Shown here: in pieces, positions 47,364 to 55,162 of the stretch
Position numbering within the stretch: position 1 is the stretch's first letter
How the letters are laid out: each line of letters starts with the position of its first letter
Source of the DNA: Nocardioides halotolerans DSM 19273
GTDB lineage: Bacteria > Actinomycetota > Actinomycetes > Propionibacteriales > Nocardioidaceae
Direction of reading: 5' to 3'
NCBI RefSeq assembly: GCF_000422805.1
Contig: NZ_AUGT01000021.1
Location: forward strand, 62,001 to 126,000
DNA length: 64,000 nucleotides
The notes under the pieces: generated by a model
What the model was told of the DNA's origin: nothing
Seen by the model: the letters and a program-made list of their open reading frames with translations, nothing else
Databases searched by the model: none
Position numbers and translations under genes: made by a program

Positions 47364-47502
47364 GGTGGCCCCGGGGGCTGGCGCCCCCTCGGGCTGGGGC
47401 GGCGCGTCGCGGGCAACACCTTGCGCTCGCATCACGTAGCGCTACCCGCGCCGCGGCCAAGCCCCTTGACGCTCCGAGGGGGCGCCATCCCCCGGGACCA
47501 CC
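47364..47502. repeat. 29 bp near-perfect inverted repeat between convergent genes
   Basis: The arm at 47364-47392 and its reverse complement at 47474-47502 agree at 27 of 29 positions (core CCCGGGGG-TGGCGCCCCC), with an 81-base spacer. It fills much of the 47324-47634 gap between a + strand and a - strand gene. A two-way terminator or a small mobile palindrome (MITE-like) are both possible. No gene is seen in the gap. Confidence 0.7.
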
Positions 47503-47634
47503 GCCCACCGCCCTCGCTTCGTCATCACGGGTGGGGGTGGGCGGGCTCGTCAGCGCTGCGCGCCGCCTCGCCCGCGTCCGTTTCATGAGGCCGGAGCCAA
47601 GCGCGCGGCCGCCACACAAGCGTCCCAGGCAGGA

Positions 47635-48207
47635 CTACCGCTCGCCGCCCGGCACCCACAGCACGTCGCCCCGCTCGCGGTTGGCGTACCTCGCCAGGAT
47701 GAAGAGCAGGTCGGAGAGCCGGTTGAGGTAGGTGATGGCGAGGGGGTTCATCGCGTCGCCGTGCTCGGCGTGGGCGGCCCAGGCGTTGCGCTCGGCGCGG
47801 CGGACGATGGTGCGGCAGACGTGGAGGTGGGCGGAGCCGGGGGTGCCGCCGGAGAGGATGAACGAGCGCAGCGACTCGAGCGACTCGTTGTAGTGGTCGC
47901 ACCAGCCCTCGAGCCGGTCGACGTAGGACTGCTCGACGCGGAGCGGGGGGTACTCCGGGTCGGGGACCACCGGCGTGCAGAGGTCGGCACCGACGTCGAA
48001 GAGGTCGTTCTGCACGTGCACGAGGACCGTGACGACGTCGGGCTCGAGGTCGCCGACCGAGATGGCCAGTCCGAGGTGGGCGTTGGCCTCGTCGACGTCG
48101 GCGTAGGCGTGGAGGCGCAGGTCGTTCTTCGAGGTCACCGAGTTGTCGCCGAGGCGGGTCTGGCCGGCGTCGCCGGTCCGGGTGTAGATCCGCGTGAGGT
48201 TGACCAT
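47635..48207 (-). CDS. corrinoid adenosyltransferase (PduO type)
   Basis: The 190-residue enzyme adenosylates cob(I)alamin with ATP to make adenosylcobalamin. It has the PduO-type N-terminal ATP loop TRIYTRTGDAGQTRLGDN (about residues 5-22), DVDEANAHLGLAI, and the C-terminal IVRRAERNAWAA and YLNRLSDLLFILARYANRE helix (Arg and Asn contacts). Its coenzyme is needed by the MeaA-type mutase 512 bases away, a plausible functional link, though the two genes are divergent and separated by a STAS gene. A corresponding gene (Rv1314c) lies at the same place in M. tuberculosis gene order. Confidence 0.93.
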   Translation of the reverse strand: MVNLTRIYTRTGDAGQTRLGDNSVTSKNDLRLHAYADVDEANAHLGLAISVGDLEPDVVTVLVHVQNDLFDVGADLCTPVVPDPEYPPLRVEQSYVDRLEGWCDHYNESLESLRSFILSGGTPGSAHLHVCRTIVRRAERNAWAAHAEHGDAMNPLAITYLNRLSDLLFILARYANRERGDVLWVPGGER

Positions 48208-48357
48208 GGGGTGCACGGTAGCCCGCACTCCATGCTTTGGGGTGAGCCCCACGACCTCGGCGGAGAGGACCTTGGAGAAGTCGCCGGGCGCGGCTGGCAA
48301 CCTCCCGCACCGTCCAGGCGTCATAGTGGTGTGAGTCACGACACCTTGGAGCAGCCG

Positions 48358-48666
48358 GTGGACATCATGAGCGACGGCCCCGTCCTCGTGCTCAGCGGCG
48401 ACCTCGACGTGCGCAGCACCATGGAGGTGCGCACCGCGGTCCGTGACCTCCTCGGCAGCTACGACGAGGTGGCGATCGACCTGAGCGGGGTCGAGAGCGC
48501 CGACGTGACCGCGCTCCGCGTGCTCGCCGCGGCAACCCTCCAGGCGATCCGCGACGGCCACCACCTCACGCTCCGCCAGCCGTCGCCCGCCGTACGCCGG
48601 ATGCTCCACATGTCGCACCTGGCGCGGATCGTCGAGGTCGCTCCGCCGGCTGCCGGTGTCGGATAA
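48358..48666 (+). CDS. STAS-domain anti-sigma factor antagonist-like protein
   Basis: The 102-residue single STAS domain begins DIMSDGPVLVLSGDLDVRST, then EVRTAVRDLLGSYDEVAIDL and ESADVTALRVLAAATLQAIR, and ends RILEV-type strand HLARIVEV. Such proteins bind anti-sigma kinases. The phosphoacceptor region reads SADVTAL where SpoIIAA-like proteins have DSSGL, so the canonical phospho-Ser is Val here and regulation by phosphorylation is doubtful. GTG 48358 is chosen because GGAG lies 7 bases before it and CATAGT (48322-48327) upstream would start the RNA near 48333; GTG 48331 is an alternative. Confidence 0.7.
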   Translation: MDIMSDGPVLVLSGDLDVRSTMEVRTAVRDLLGSYDEVAIDLSGVESADVTALRVLAAATLQAIRDGHHLTLRQPSPAVRRMLHMSHLARIVEVAPPAAGVG

Positions 48667-48718
48667 CCCACACGCCCAGCCGGTGACCGACCGGTAACAC
48701 GCGTCCTACCCTCGAGGG

Positions 48719-50752
48719 ATGACCGAGAAGGACCGCTCCCCTCACCACCGGGCCGACAAGGACAAGCCCTGGGTGATGCGGACCTACGCCGGCCACTCGA
48801 CGGCCGAGGCGTCCAACGCGCTCTACCGCGGCAACCTCGCCAAGGGCCAGACCGGCCTGTCGGTCGCCTTCGACCTCCCGACGCAGACCGGCTACGACCC
48901 CGACTCGCCCCTGGCGCGCGGCGAGGTCGGCAAGGTGGGCGTCCCGGTGCCGCACCTCGGCGAGATGCGCACCCTGTTCCGGGACATCCCGCTCACCGGG
49001 ATGAACACCTCGATGACCATCAACGCGCCGGCCATGTGGCTGCTCGCGCTCTACCAGGTGGTCGCCGAGGAGCAGAACCCGGAGCTGTCGCCCGAGGAGG
49101 TCGCCGCGCAACTGGCCGGCACCACCCAGAACGACATCATCAAGGAGTACCTCTCCCGCGGGACCTACGTGTTCCCGCCCGAGCACTCGCTGCGGCTGAT
49201 CGCCGACATGATCGCCTACACGGTCCACCAGATCCCCAAGTGGAACCCGATCAACATCTGCAGCTACCACCTCCAGGAGGCCGGCGCGACGCCGACCCAG
49301 GAGCTCGCCTACGCGCTCTGCACCGCGATCGCCGTGCTCGACCAGGTGAAGGCGTCGGGGCAGGTCGACGAGGCGGACTTCGAGAAGGTCGTCGGCCGGA
49401 TCTCGTTCTTCGTCAACGCCGGCGTGCGGTTCGTCGAGGAGATGTGCAAGATGCGCGCCTTCGTCGAGCTGTGGGACGAGATCACCCGGGAGCGCTACGG
49501 CGTGCAGGACCCCAAGATGCGCCGGTTCCGCTACGGCGTGCAGGTGAACTCCCTCGGCCTCACCGAGGCCCAGCCGGAGAACAACGTCCAGCGCATCGTG
49601 CTCGAGATGCTGGGCGTCACGCTGTCCAAGAACGCGCGGGCCCGCGCCGTGCAGCTCCCGGCCTGGAACGAGGCGCTCGGCCTCCCACGCCCGTGGGACC
49701 AGCAGTGGTCGCTGCGGTTGCAGCAGGTGCTGGCCTTCGAGTCCGACCTGCTGGAGTACGACGACATCTTCGAGGGCTCGCACGTGGTCGAGGCCAAGGT
49801 GCGCGAGCTGGTCGAGTCGGCGCGCGAGGAGATCGACCGCGTCCAGGCGATGGGCGGGGCCATCGCCGCGGTCGAGTCGGGCTACATGAAGGAGGCGCTG
49901 GTCAGCTCGCACGCCGCCCGGCGCGCCCGGATCGAGTCGGGCGAGGAGAAGATCGTCGGGGTCAACGTGTACGAGACCACCGAGCCCTCGCCGCTGACCG
50001 CCGACCTCGACGCCGCGATCATGACCGCGGACCCGGAGGCGGAGAAGAGCGCGCTCGCCAGCGTGGAGGCGTGGAAGGCCCAGCGCGACGAGGCCGAGGT
50101 CGAGCAGGCGCTCTCCCGGCTGGCCGAGGACGCCAAGACCGAGACCAACCTGATGGCCGCGACCTTGGCCGCGGCCCGCGCGGGCGCCACCACGGGGGAG
50201 TGGGCCGGCACGCTGCGCGAGGTGTTCGGCGAGTTCCGCGCGCCCACCGGCGTGTCCGGGGCGGTCGTCGCGCACGCGGGCGCCGAGCTCACCGCTGTGC
50301 GCCAGCGCGTCAAGGAGACCGGCGAGGAGCTGAGCGGCCGGCCGGGTGGCCGCCTGCGCCTGCTGGTCGGCAAGCCGGGTCTCGACGGTCACTCGAACGG
50401 CGCCGAGCAGGTCGCCGTCCGCGCGCGCGACGCCGGCTTCGAGGTCGTCTACCAGGGCATCCGCCTCACCCCGGAGCAGATCGTCGCCGCCGCCGTGGCC
50501 GAGGACGTCCACTGCGTGGGCCTCTCGATCCTTTCCGGGTCGCACATGGAGCTGGTGCCGGCCGTGCTCGAGGGCCTGCGGGAGGCCGGGATGGACGTGC
50601 CGGTGATCGTGGGCGGGATCATCCCCGACTCCGACGCCCGGCGGCTGCTCGAGGCGGGCGTCGCCGCGGTCTACACGCCCAAGGACTTCGGCCTCACCGA
50701 GATCATGGGCGGGATCGTCGACGTGATCCGCGCCGCGCACGGCCTGGGCTGA
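48719..50752 (+). CDS. B12-dependent acyl-CoA mutase (MeaA / ethylmalonyl-CoA mutase type)
   Basis: The 677-residue single-chain mutase has a TIM-barrel acyl-CoA-binding domain (VMRTYAGHSTAEASNALYRG; DLPTQTGYDPDSP; STSMTINAPAMWLLALY-like SMTINAPAM) and a C-terminal cobalamin domain with DGHSNG (about residue 554) and GLSILSGSH, the DxHxxG base-off signature. The opening resembles the MeaA family (ethylmalonyl- or related acyl-CoA mutase) rather than classical MutB, which fits single-polypeptide layout. An ethylmalonyl-CoA pathway role is inferred, since no other gene of that route is in the window. TACCCT lies 6 bases before the ATG (leaderless). Adenosylcobalamin comes from the nearby PduO-type enzyme. 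Confidence 0.92.
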   Translation: MTEKDRSPHHRADKDKPWVMRTYAGHSTAEASNALYRGNLAKGQTGLSVAFDLPTQTGYDPDSPLARGEVGKVGVPVPHLGEMRTLFRDIPLTGMNTSMTINAPAMWLLALYQVVAEEQNPELSPEEVAAQLAGTTQNDIIKEYLSRGTYVFPPEHSLRLIADMIAYTVHQIPKWNPINICSYHLQEAGATPTQELAYALCTAIAVLDQVKASGQVDEADFEKVVGRISFFVNAGVRFVEEMCKMRAFVELWDEITRERYGVQDPKMRRFRYGVQVNSLGLTEAQPENNVQRIVLEMLGVTLSKNARARAVQLPAWNEALGLPRPWDQQWSLRLQQVLAFESDLLEYDDIFEGSHVVEAKVRELVESAREEIDRVQAMGGAIAAVESGYMKEALVSSHAARRARIESGEEKIVGVNVYETTEPSPLTADLDAAIMTADPEAEKSALASVEAWKAQRDEAEVEQALSRLAEDAKTETNLMAATLAAARAGATTGEWAGTLREVFGEFRAPTGVSGAVVAHAGAELTAVRQRVKETGEELSGRPGGRLRLLVGKPGLDGHSNGAEQVAVRARDAGFEVVYQGIRLTPEQIVAAAVAEDVHCVGLSILSGSHMELVPAVLEGLREAGMDVPVIVGGIIPDSDARRLLEAGVAAVYTPKDFGLTEIMGGIVDVIRAAHGLG

Positions 50753-50781
50753 CCGGGCACCTGATCCACACAAAACACGGC

Positions 50782-50797
50782 CGTGACGCGGGTCACG
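50782..50797. promoter_or_regulatory. CRP-type palindrome before the Cys/Lys-protein-ferritin genes
   Basis: CGTGACGCGGGTCACG has GTGA and TCAC half-sites 6 bases apart, the CRP/GlxR layout, and CCGTGAC-GCGG-GTCACGG also forms a perfect 7 bp stem. It may instead help end the mutase transcript, which stops 30 bases upstream. Which role holds is not determinable here. Confidence 0.4.
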
Positions 50798-50800
50798 GGG

Positions 50801-50819
50801 CAAGGTAAGGCTGCCCTAC
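50801..50819 (+). promoter_or_regulatory. IdeR/DtxR-type iron box
   Basis: CAAGGTAAGGCTGCCCTAC matches the IdeR/DtxR consensus TWAGGTWAGSCTWACCTWA at most defined positions in the left half and core, with three or four mismatches on the right. It lies just upstream of a TAACCT box (50822-50827) of the Cys/Lys-protein gene. In M. tuberculosis IdeR activates ferritin BfrB from upstream boxes, and ferritin is the second gene here. Confidence 0.65.
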
Positions 50820-50834
50820 GTTAACCTGTGGTCC

Positions 50835-51023
50835 GTGGGCAAGGCGAAGGTGCGCAAGCTGCCGAAGACGGAGTGCTGCGTCTCGGCCAAGAAGTGCGAC
50901 CGCTGCCCGCTGCGGATGCTCAAGGAGGGCTCGCTGCCGGCCGGGTATACGGTCAAGAAGCGCAAGCTGGTCCGCCTGGACGGCAAGAAAGTAACGAAGA
51001 AGCGGCTCAAGAAGGCCGCCTGA
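50835..51023 (+). CDS. small Cys- and Lys-rich protein upstream of ferritin
   Basis: The 62-residue protein reads VRKLPKTECCVSAKKCDRCP at the start, then an LRMLKEGSLPAGYTVKKRKL stretch, and ends KKVTKKRLKKAA. Four cysteines in CC-x5-C-x2-C spacing and the strong positive charge suggest metal or nucleic-acid binding. I recall similar small actinobacterial proteins without known function. GTG 50835 lies 7 bases after TAACCT, so the transcript is probably leaderless. An iron box sits immediately upstream and ferritin follows 19 bases later, so a link to iron handling is likely but unproven. Confidence 0.7.
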   Translation: MGKAKVRKLPKTECCVSAKKCDRCPLRMLKEGSLPAGYTVKKRKLVRLDGKKVTKKRLKKAA

Positions 51024-51042
51024 CGGCCGAGGAGGCCACCCG

Positions 51043-51567
51043 GTGCCCGCAGCCCGCTTCGTCGAGGCGCTCAACGCCCAGATCGGCAACGAGCTCTCCG
51101 CGCACAACCAGTACCTCGCGTGCGCGGTGCACTACGACGCCGAGACGATGCCCCGGATGGCGGCGTTCTTCTACGCCCAGGCGAGCGAGGAGCGCGACCA
51201 CGCGCTGATGATGGTCCAGTACCTCCTCGACATCGACGCCGAGGTCGTGATCCCGGCCGTCGAGGCGCCGCAGACGAAGTTCGCCGACGTCGTCGCACCG
51301 GTCGCGCTCGCGCTGGAGCAGGAGAAGCGGGTCACCGAGCAGATCAACGGCCTGCTCCGCATCGCCCGCGAGGAGTCCGACTTCGCGTCCGAGCAGTTCC
51401 TCCAGTGGTTCATCAAGGAGCAGGTCGAGGAGGTCGCGACGATGCACGACCTCCTCGTGGTCGTGACCCGCAACCGCGACGACCTCGAGGACATCGAGGA
51501 GTACGCCGCCCGCGAGTCCGGCGCCGAGGGCAGCGACCCGACCGCGCCGCGGATCGCCGGCGTCTGA
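51043..51567 (+). CDS. ferritin (BfrB-like)
   Basis: The 174-residue protein is a four-helix ferritin that oxidises and stores iron as a 24-mer shell. Ferroxidase-site residues are visible in QIGNELSAHNQYLA (Glu), QASEERDHALMMVQYL (Glu-x2-His) and EQFLQWFIKEQVEE. The C-terminal tail is extended and acidic. The GTG start has GAGGAGG upstream. It follows the Cys/Lys protein by 19 bases under an IdeR-type box, so it likely rises with iron. BfrB of mycobacteria is the closest comparison by pattern; no heme-ligand Met of bacterioferritin is seen. Confidence 0.93.
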   Translation: MPAARFVEALNAQIGNELSAHNQYLACAVHYDAETMPRMAAFFYAQASEERDHALMMVQYLLDIDAEVVIPAVEAPQTKFADVVAPVALALEQEKRVTEQINGLLRIAREESDFASEQFLQWFIKEQVEEVATMHDLLVVVTRNRDDLEDIEEYAARESGAEGSDPTAPRIAGV

Positions 51568-51576
51568 GCTCCTGCC

Positions 51577-52503
51577 ATGGGCAGAGTGACCGTCGTCGGG
51601 GCCGGCGTCATCGGCCTGTCCTGCGCGCTGCGGCTGCTCGAGGCCGGTCACCGGGTCGACGTCCTGGCGCGTGAGCTGCCGCGGGAGACGACGTCGGCCG
51701 TCGCCGCCGCGATCTGGTACCCCTACCGCGCGTGGCCGCAGGAGCGGGTGCTGGCCTGGTCGCGGTCGTCGTACGCCGCGTTCGCGGCGCTCGCGGCCGA
51801 GGACCCCGACTGCGGAGTGGTGCTGCGAGAGGGCACCGAGGTGGGCCTGACCCGCGCGGAGAAGCCGTGGTGGGCCGACGCGGTGCCCGACCTGCACGAG
51901 ACCCTCGACGTGCCCGCCGGCCACGACGGCGGCTGGGCGTTCACCGCGCCGGTCGTCGAGATGCCGGTCTACCTCGAGTGGCTGGCCTCGCGGGTGCTGG
52001 ACGCCGGGGGCTCGATCACCCGGCTCACCCTGCACGGCCTGCCGAGCGCAGGTGGCGACGGCCCGACCGCCGTGGTCGACTGCGCGGGCCTGGGCGCCAA
52101 GTTCCTCGCGGCCGACCCGACGCTCCACCCGGTGCAGGGGCAGGTGGTGCTGGTCGAGCAGGTCGGGCTGGAGCGCTGGTGGCTGGAGAGCGGCTCGGAG
52201 GGCGGGCCGACGTACGTCGTGCCGCGCTCGCGCGACGTCGTCGTCGGCGGCACCGACGTCGAGGGGGAGTGGAGCCGGACGCCCTCGCCCGACGTGGCCG
52301 CGGCGATCCTGCGTCGCGCGCTGCGCCTGGTGCCCGCGCTGGCCGGCGCGGAGGTGCTCGGCCACAAGGTCGGGCTGCGTCCGGCACGCCCCGAGGTGCG
52401 GGTCGAGCGGGTCGGCGACGTGGTGCACTGCTACGGCCACGGCGGCGCCGGTGTGACGCTCAGCTGGGGCTGCGCCGACGAGGTGGTCGGGCTGCTCGGC
52501 TGA
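51577..52503 (+). CDS. D-amino-acid oxidase (FAD-dependent)
   Basis: The 308-residue flavoenzyme oxidises D-amino acids to 2-oxoacids, ammonia and peroxide. The Rossmann motif VTVVGAGVIGLSCALRLLEA (about residues 4-23) binds FAD; IWYPYR and RPARPEVRVE match substrate-binding positions, and HCYGHGGAGVTLSWG is the DAAO C-terminal signature. It is somewhat short but complete. It begins 9 bases after the ferritin stop and may share its transcript, an odd pairing except that peroxide from one and iron storage by the other both bear on oxidative stress. That link is only inference. Confidence 0.9.
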   Translation: MGRVTVVGAGVIGLSCALRLLEAGHRVDVLARELPRETTSAVAAAIWYPYRAWPQERVLAWSRSSYAAFAALAAEDPDCGVVLREGTEVGLTRAEKPWWADAVPDLHETLDVPAGHDGGWAFTAPVVEMPVYLEWLASRVLDAGGSITRLTLHGLPSAGGDGPTAVVDCAGLGAKFLAADPTLHPVQGQVVLVEQVGLERWWLESGSEGGPTYVVPRSRDVVVGGTDVEGEWSRTPSPDVAAAILRRALRLVPALAGAEVLGHKVGLRPARPEVRVERVGDVVHCYGHGGAGVTLSWGCADEVVGLLG

Positions 52504-52541
52504 TTGGGGATCGGCCCGCGCCCGCCGGTAGCCTCGGCCGG

Positions 52542-54140
52542 GTGTCTCGGTCCGGCAAGGTCGCCCTCGCGCTCGCGGCGTGCGTCGCGGTCGCGTGCGC
52601 CGTGCTGGGCCTGGAGGGTGTCGGCTCCACCGACCAGGTGGCCGATCCGGCACCGCGCAGCGCCGCCCGGCTCGCGGGCGACGGCCAGCCGCCGGCGAAG
52701 CGCCCCAACGTCATCCTGGTCCTCACCGACGACCTCGACACCTCGCTCATGCAGTACATGCCCCACGTCAACCGGCTGATCCGCGACCAGGGCGCCGACT
52801 TCACGAACTTCTACGTCGAGCAGTCGAGCTGCTGCCCCTCGCGCGCCTCGATCCTGTCCGGGCTCTACGCGCACAACCACGGTGTGATCGGCAACGTGTG
52901 GCCGCAGGGCGGCTACGACCGCTGGCGGCAGACCAAGCAGGACGACGACCTGCCCGTCTGGCTGGACCGCGCGGGCTACCGCAGCGCGATGCTCGGGAAG
53001 TACTTCAACGAGTACCCCTACCACCCCGGCAACCACCTGACCGACGAGCGGAAGGCGGAGCTCCGCGCGTTCGTGCCGCCGGGCTGGGACTCCTGGGCCT
53101 CGCCCGTGCAGGGCAACGCCTACGCGCAGGACCACTACCGGCTCAACGTCGACGGCACGGTCGACACGGACTTCCGCGAGGACTACCTCGACTCGTGGCT
53201 CGGCGACCGGGCGCTCGACCTGGTGGACGGCGCCGACGGCTTCGACTTCGGCGCGGGCGGGCAGTTCCTCTACTACGCGTCGTACAGCCCGCACACGCCG
53301 TACGCCTATCCGAAGGACCTGGAGGGCACCTTCGCGGACGCGGAGTACCCCCGCACGCCGGACTTCGACGAGGCGGACGTCTCCGACAAGTTCGGGCTCA
53401 CCCGCGACCGCCGGGCGCTGACGCCCGCCGACGTCGCGACCATCGACGAGACGCACCGCAAGCGGATCCGGTCGGTGCAGGTGCTCGACCAGAACGTCGC
53501 CGAGCTCGTTCAGGCGCTGGCCGACCAGGGTGCGCTCGACGACACCTACCTGATCTTCACCAGCGACAACGGCTACCACATGGGCAACCACCGGCGTGAG
53601 ATCGGCAAGTACACCCAGTTCCAGACCGACGTGCGGGTGCCGTTCTACATCCGCGGCCCCGGCATCGCGCCCGGCTCGACCATCGACGACCTGGCCGGCA
53701 ACATCGACATCGCGCCCACGATCGCCGAGATCGCCGGCGCCCCGACGCCCGACGTCGACGGCATCTCGCTGCTCCCGCGCCTGCACGGCGGGCCGCCGCT
53801 GGCGCGGAAGTTCTTCCTCCTCGGGCGGGCGCTGACGCCGTCGAACACGACCTCGAACGGCCTCGAGGAGGCTCCCGAGACCGTCGTGGAGAACAGCCGC
53901 TCGAGCCGGCTCAACGACTTCACCGGCGTCATCAACGGGCGCTACAAGCTGATCCGCTACACGCACCTGCCGCACGAGGAGCTCTACGACCTCAACAAGG
54001 ACCCGTTCGAGCTGGTCAACCTGCTCGCCGGCGGCGAGGCGTCGTACGCCGCGATGTCGCCGCACGGTCGCGAGGCGGTCGACACGCTGCGGGCCGCGCT
54101 CGACCGGCTGACCAGCTGTGCGGGGGAGACCTGCCGGTAG
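52542..54140 (+). CDS. secreted sulfatase
   Basis: The 532-residue arylsulfatase-type enzyme carries a probable signal segment (VALALAACVAVACAVLGLEG, about residues 7-26). The catalytic cysteine motif is CCPSRASILSG, with Cys97 as the formylglycine precursor in C-x-P-S-R; LVLTDDLDTSLMQYM (Asp63-64) gives calcium ligands and FTSDNGYHMGNHR the His/Asp/Asn set. It would hydrolyse sulfate esters outside the cell, substrate unknown. Maturation needs a formylglycine-generating enzyme, which is not in this window. GTG lies 7 bases after TAGCCT (leaderless-like). A long palindrome follows the stop. Confidence 0.92.
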   Translation: MSRSGKVALALAACVAVACAVLGLEGVGSTDQVADPAPRSAARLAGDGQPPAKRPNVILVLTDDLDTSLMQYMPHVNRLIRDQGADFTNFYVEQSSCCPSRASILSGLYAHNHGVIGNVWPQGGYDRWRQTKQDDDLPVWLDRAGYRSAMLGKYFNEYPYHPGNHLTDERKAELRAFVPPGWDSWASPVQGNAYAQDHYRLNVDGTVDTDFREDYLDSWLGDRALDLVDGADGFDFGAGGQFLYYASYSPHTPYAYPKDLEGTFADAEYPRTPDFDEADVSDKFGLTRDRRALTPADVATIDETHRKRIRSVQVLDQNVAELVQALADQGALDDTYLIFTSDNGYHMGNHRREIGKYTQFQTDVRVPFYIRGPGIAPGSTIDDLAGNIDIAPTIAEIAGAPTPDVDGISLLPRLHGGPPLARKFFLLGRALTPSNTTSNGLEEAPETVVENSRSSRLNDFTGVINGRYKLIRYTHLPHEELYDLNKDPFELVNLLAGGEASYAAMSPHGREAVDTLRAALDRLTSCAGETCR

Positions 54141-54145
54141 CCGGG

Positions 54146-54173
54146 CAGTTTCACCGGGTACCCGGTGAAACTG
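54146..54173. terminator. 28 bp perfect palindrome after the sulfatase gene
   Basis: CAGTTTCACCGGGT joined directly to ACCCGGTGAAACTG makes a perfect palindrome 5 bases after the sulfatase stop. A partial echo CAGTTTC occurs at 54208-54214. The gene on the other strand ends at 54216, so a two-way terminator is the simplest reading; a binding site or MITE end are alternatives. Confidence 0.65.
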
Positions 54174-54215
54174 GTCCTGCCCGTGTGGAACTCCGTGCGG
54201 GAACCGCCAGTTTCG

Positions 54216-54533
54216 TCAGGGCAGGGCCCTGACCGCGACGACGGCCGAGGGCCTCAGGGCGCCGTAGAGGTGCGGGAAGGTCTCGTCCACGCCCGGCGCG
54301 GGTGGCTCCTCGACGAGCGGCGCGTCGAGCAGGTCCGTGTCGATCTCGAGCAGCACCAGCGGCTCGGCCACGTCGGCGTAGTACCGCTCGCGGACGCCCT
54401 CCCACTGGTCGGCCCGGCTGCAGTGGATGAACCCCTCCTGCTCGAGCGTCACGCCGAGGGTGCTGATGGTGTAGGCGCCGTCGCGCTGCGCCTGCTCCCA
54501 GTCCGCCGCCGTGGCGACGTGGTAGATCCGCAT
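54216..54533 (-). CDS. DUF952 family protein
   Basis: The 105-residue protein opens MRIYHVATAADWEQAQRDGA, followed by GFIHCSRADQWEGVRERYYA and LVLLEIDTDLL, the family layout of DUF952. These small proteins share a fold with ADP-ribose- or phosphate-handling enzymes, but their activity is not established. A conserved His in GFIHCS and the PHLYGAL stretch are family marks. The ATG at 54533 lies 4 bases downstream of the DinB-like gene stop, so they form a two-gene unit. Confidence 0.85.
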   Translation of the reverse strand: MRIYHVATAADWEQAQRDGAYTISTLGVTLEQEGFIHCSRADQWEGVRERYYADVAEPLVLLEIDTDLLDAPLVEEPPAPGVDETFPHLYGALRPSAVVAVRALP

Positions 54534-54537
54534 GACC

Positions 54538-55005
54538 TCATCGTGCCTGCACCGACCCCAGCCGACCCACCTGCTCGGCGTACCAGACGACGCCGGTGAG
54601 GTGCTCGCAGATCTCCCGCACCGTCCAGCTCGGCGTGCGCGGCCGGTCCCACTCGTCCGGCCCCGCGGCCGCGACGCGCAGAGCGAAGCTGCGCCCCAGC
54701 CGCCGGAGCCGCTGGCGGGCCTCGTCGAGGTCCTGCTCGGCGAACCGCGCCCAGTCGCTCTCGAACGTCGCCAGGCTCGCGTGCCACTCGTCCGGCTGGG
54801 TCGGCACCCCGGCCAGCATCGCCTCGACCTCGGCGAGGTGGTCGATCACGTGGTCGGCGATGCGGCGTACGGCCTTGTGCGGTGTGTAGACCCGGTCGCC
54901 GTCCTCGCTGACGCAGGGCCGCCCGTCCCACGCCAGCCACGTCTGGGCGATCGCGAGGCACTCCTCGACGGCCTGCTCCACCTTCGTGCCGGGGTTCTCG
55001 TCCAT
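54538..55005 (-). CDS. DinB-like four-helix protein
   Basis: The 155-residue product looks like the DinB / mycothiol-dependent maleylpyruvate isomerase-like four-helix superfamily. HVIDHLAEVEAML (His near residue 52) and TVREICEHLTGVVWYAEQVG (His near 133) are the usual metal-binding histidine positions. Such proteins use metal to activate thiols such as mycothiol or bacillithiol. No substrate can be assigned. It precedes the DUF952 gene closely on the same strand. ATG at 55005 is the clear start. Confidence 0.75.
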   Translation of the reverse strand: MDENPGTKVEQAVEECLAIAQTWLAWDGRPCVSEDGDRVYTPHKAVRRIADHVIDHLAEVEAMLAGVPTQPDEWHASLATFESDWARFAEQDLDEARQRLRRLGRSFALRVAAAGPDEWDRPRTPSWTVREICEHLTGVVWYAEQVGRLGSVQAR

Positions 55006-55088
55006 GCCTCGACGCTAGGACCGGGACGCTTCCGCCGGCATGGAAGCGTCACGAGCCCCCTGTGGACGGTTCGTGGCCAGATCGCGAT

Positions 55089-55129
55089 GCCGAGCCGTCG
55101 TTACTGCTCATCAGTAACGCCGACTCGGC
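55089..55129. terminator. stem-loop between nucS and the DinB-like gene
   Basis: GCCGAG (55089-55094) pairs with CTCGGC (55124-55129), and GTTACT (55100-55105) with AGTAAC (55113-55118) around GCTCATC. It lies 34 bases beyond the nucS stop on the minus strand and could end that transcript. No long T-run follows. Confidence 0.6.
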
Positions 55130-55162
55130 GGGCTACTCGTCAGCAGGAACGCCGACTCGCGG

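Noticed and set aside
54151..54405. Minus-strand frame over the sulfatase downstream palindrome
   Set aside because: It overlaps the DUF952 gene in another frame, begins within it and shows no family pattern.
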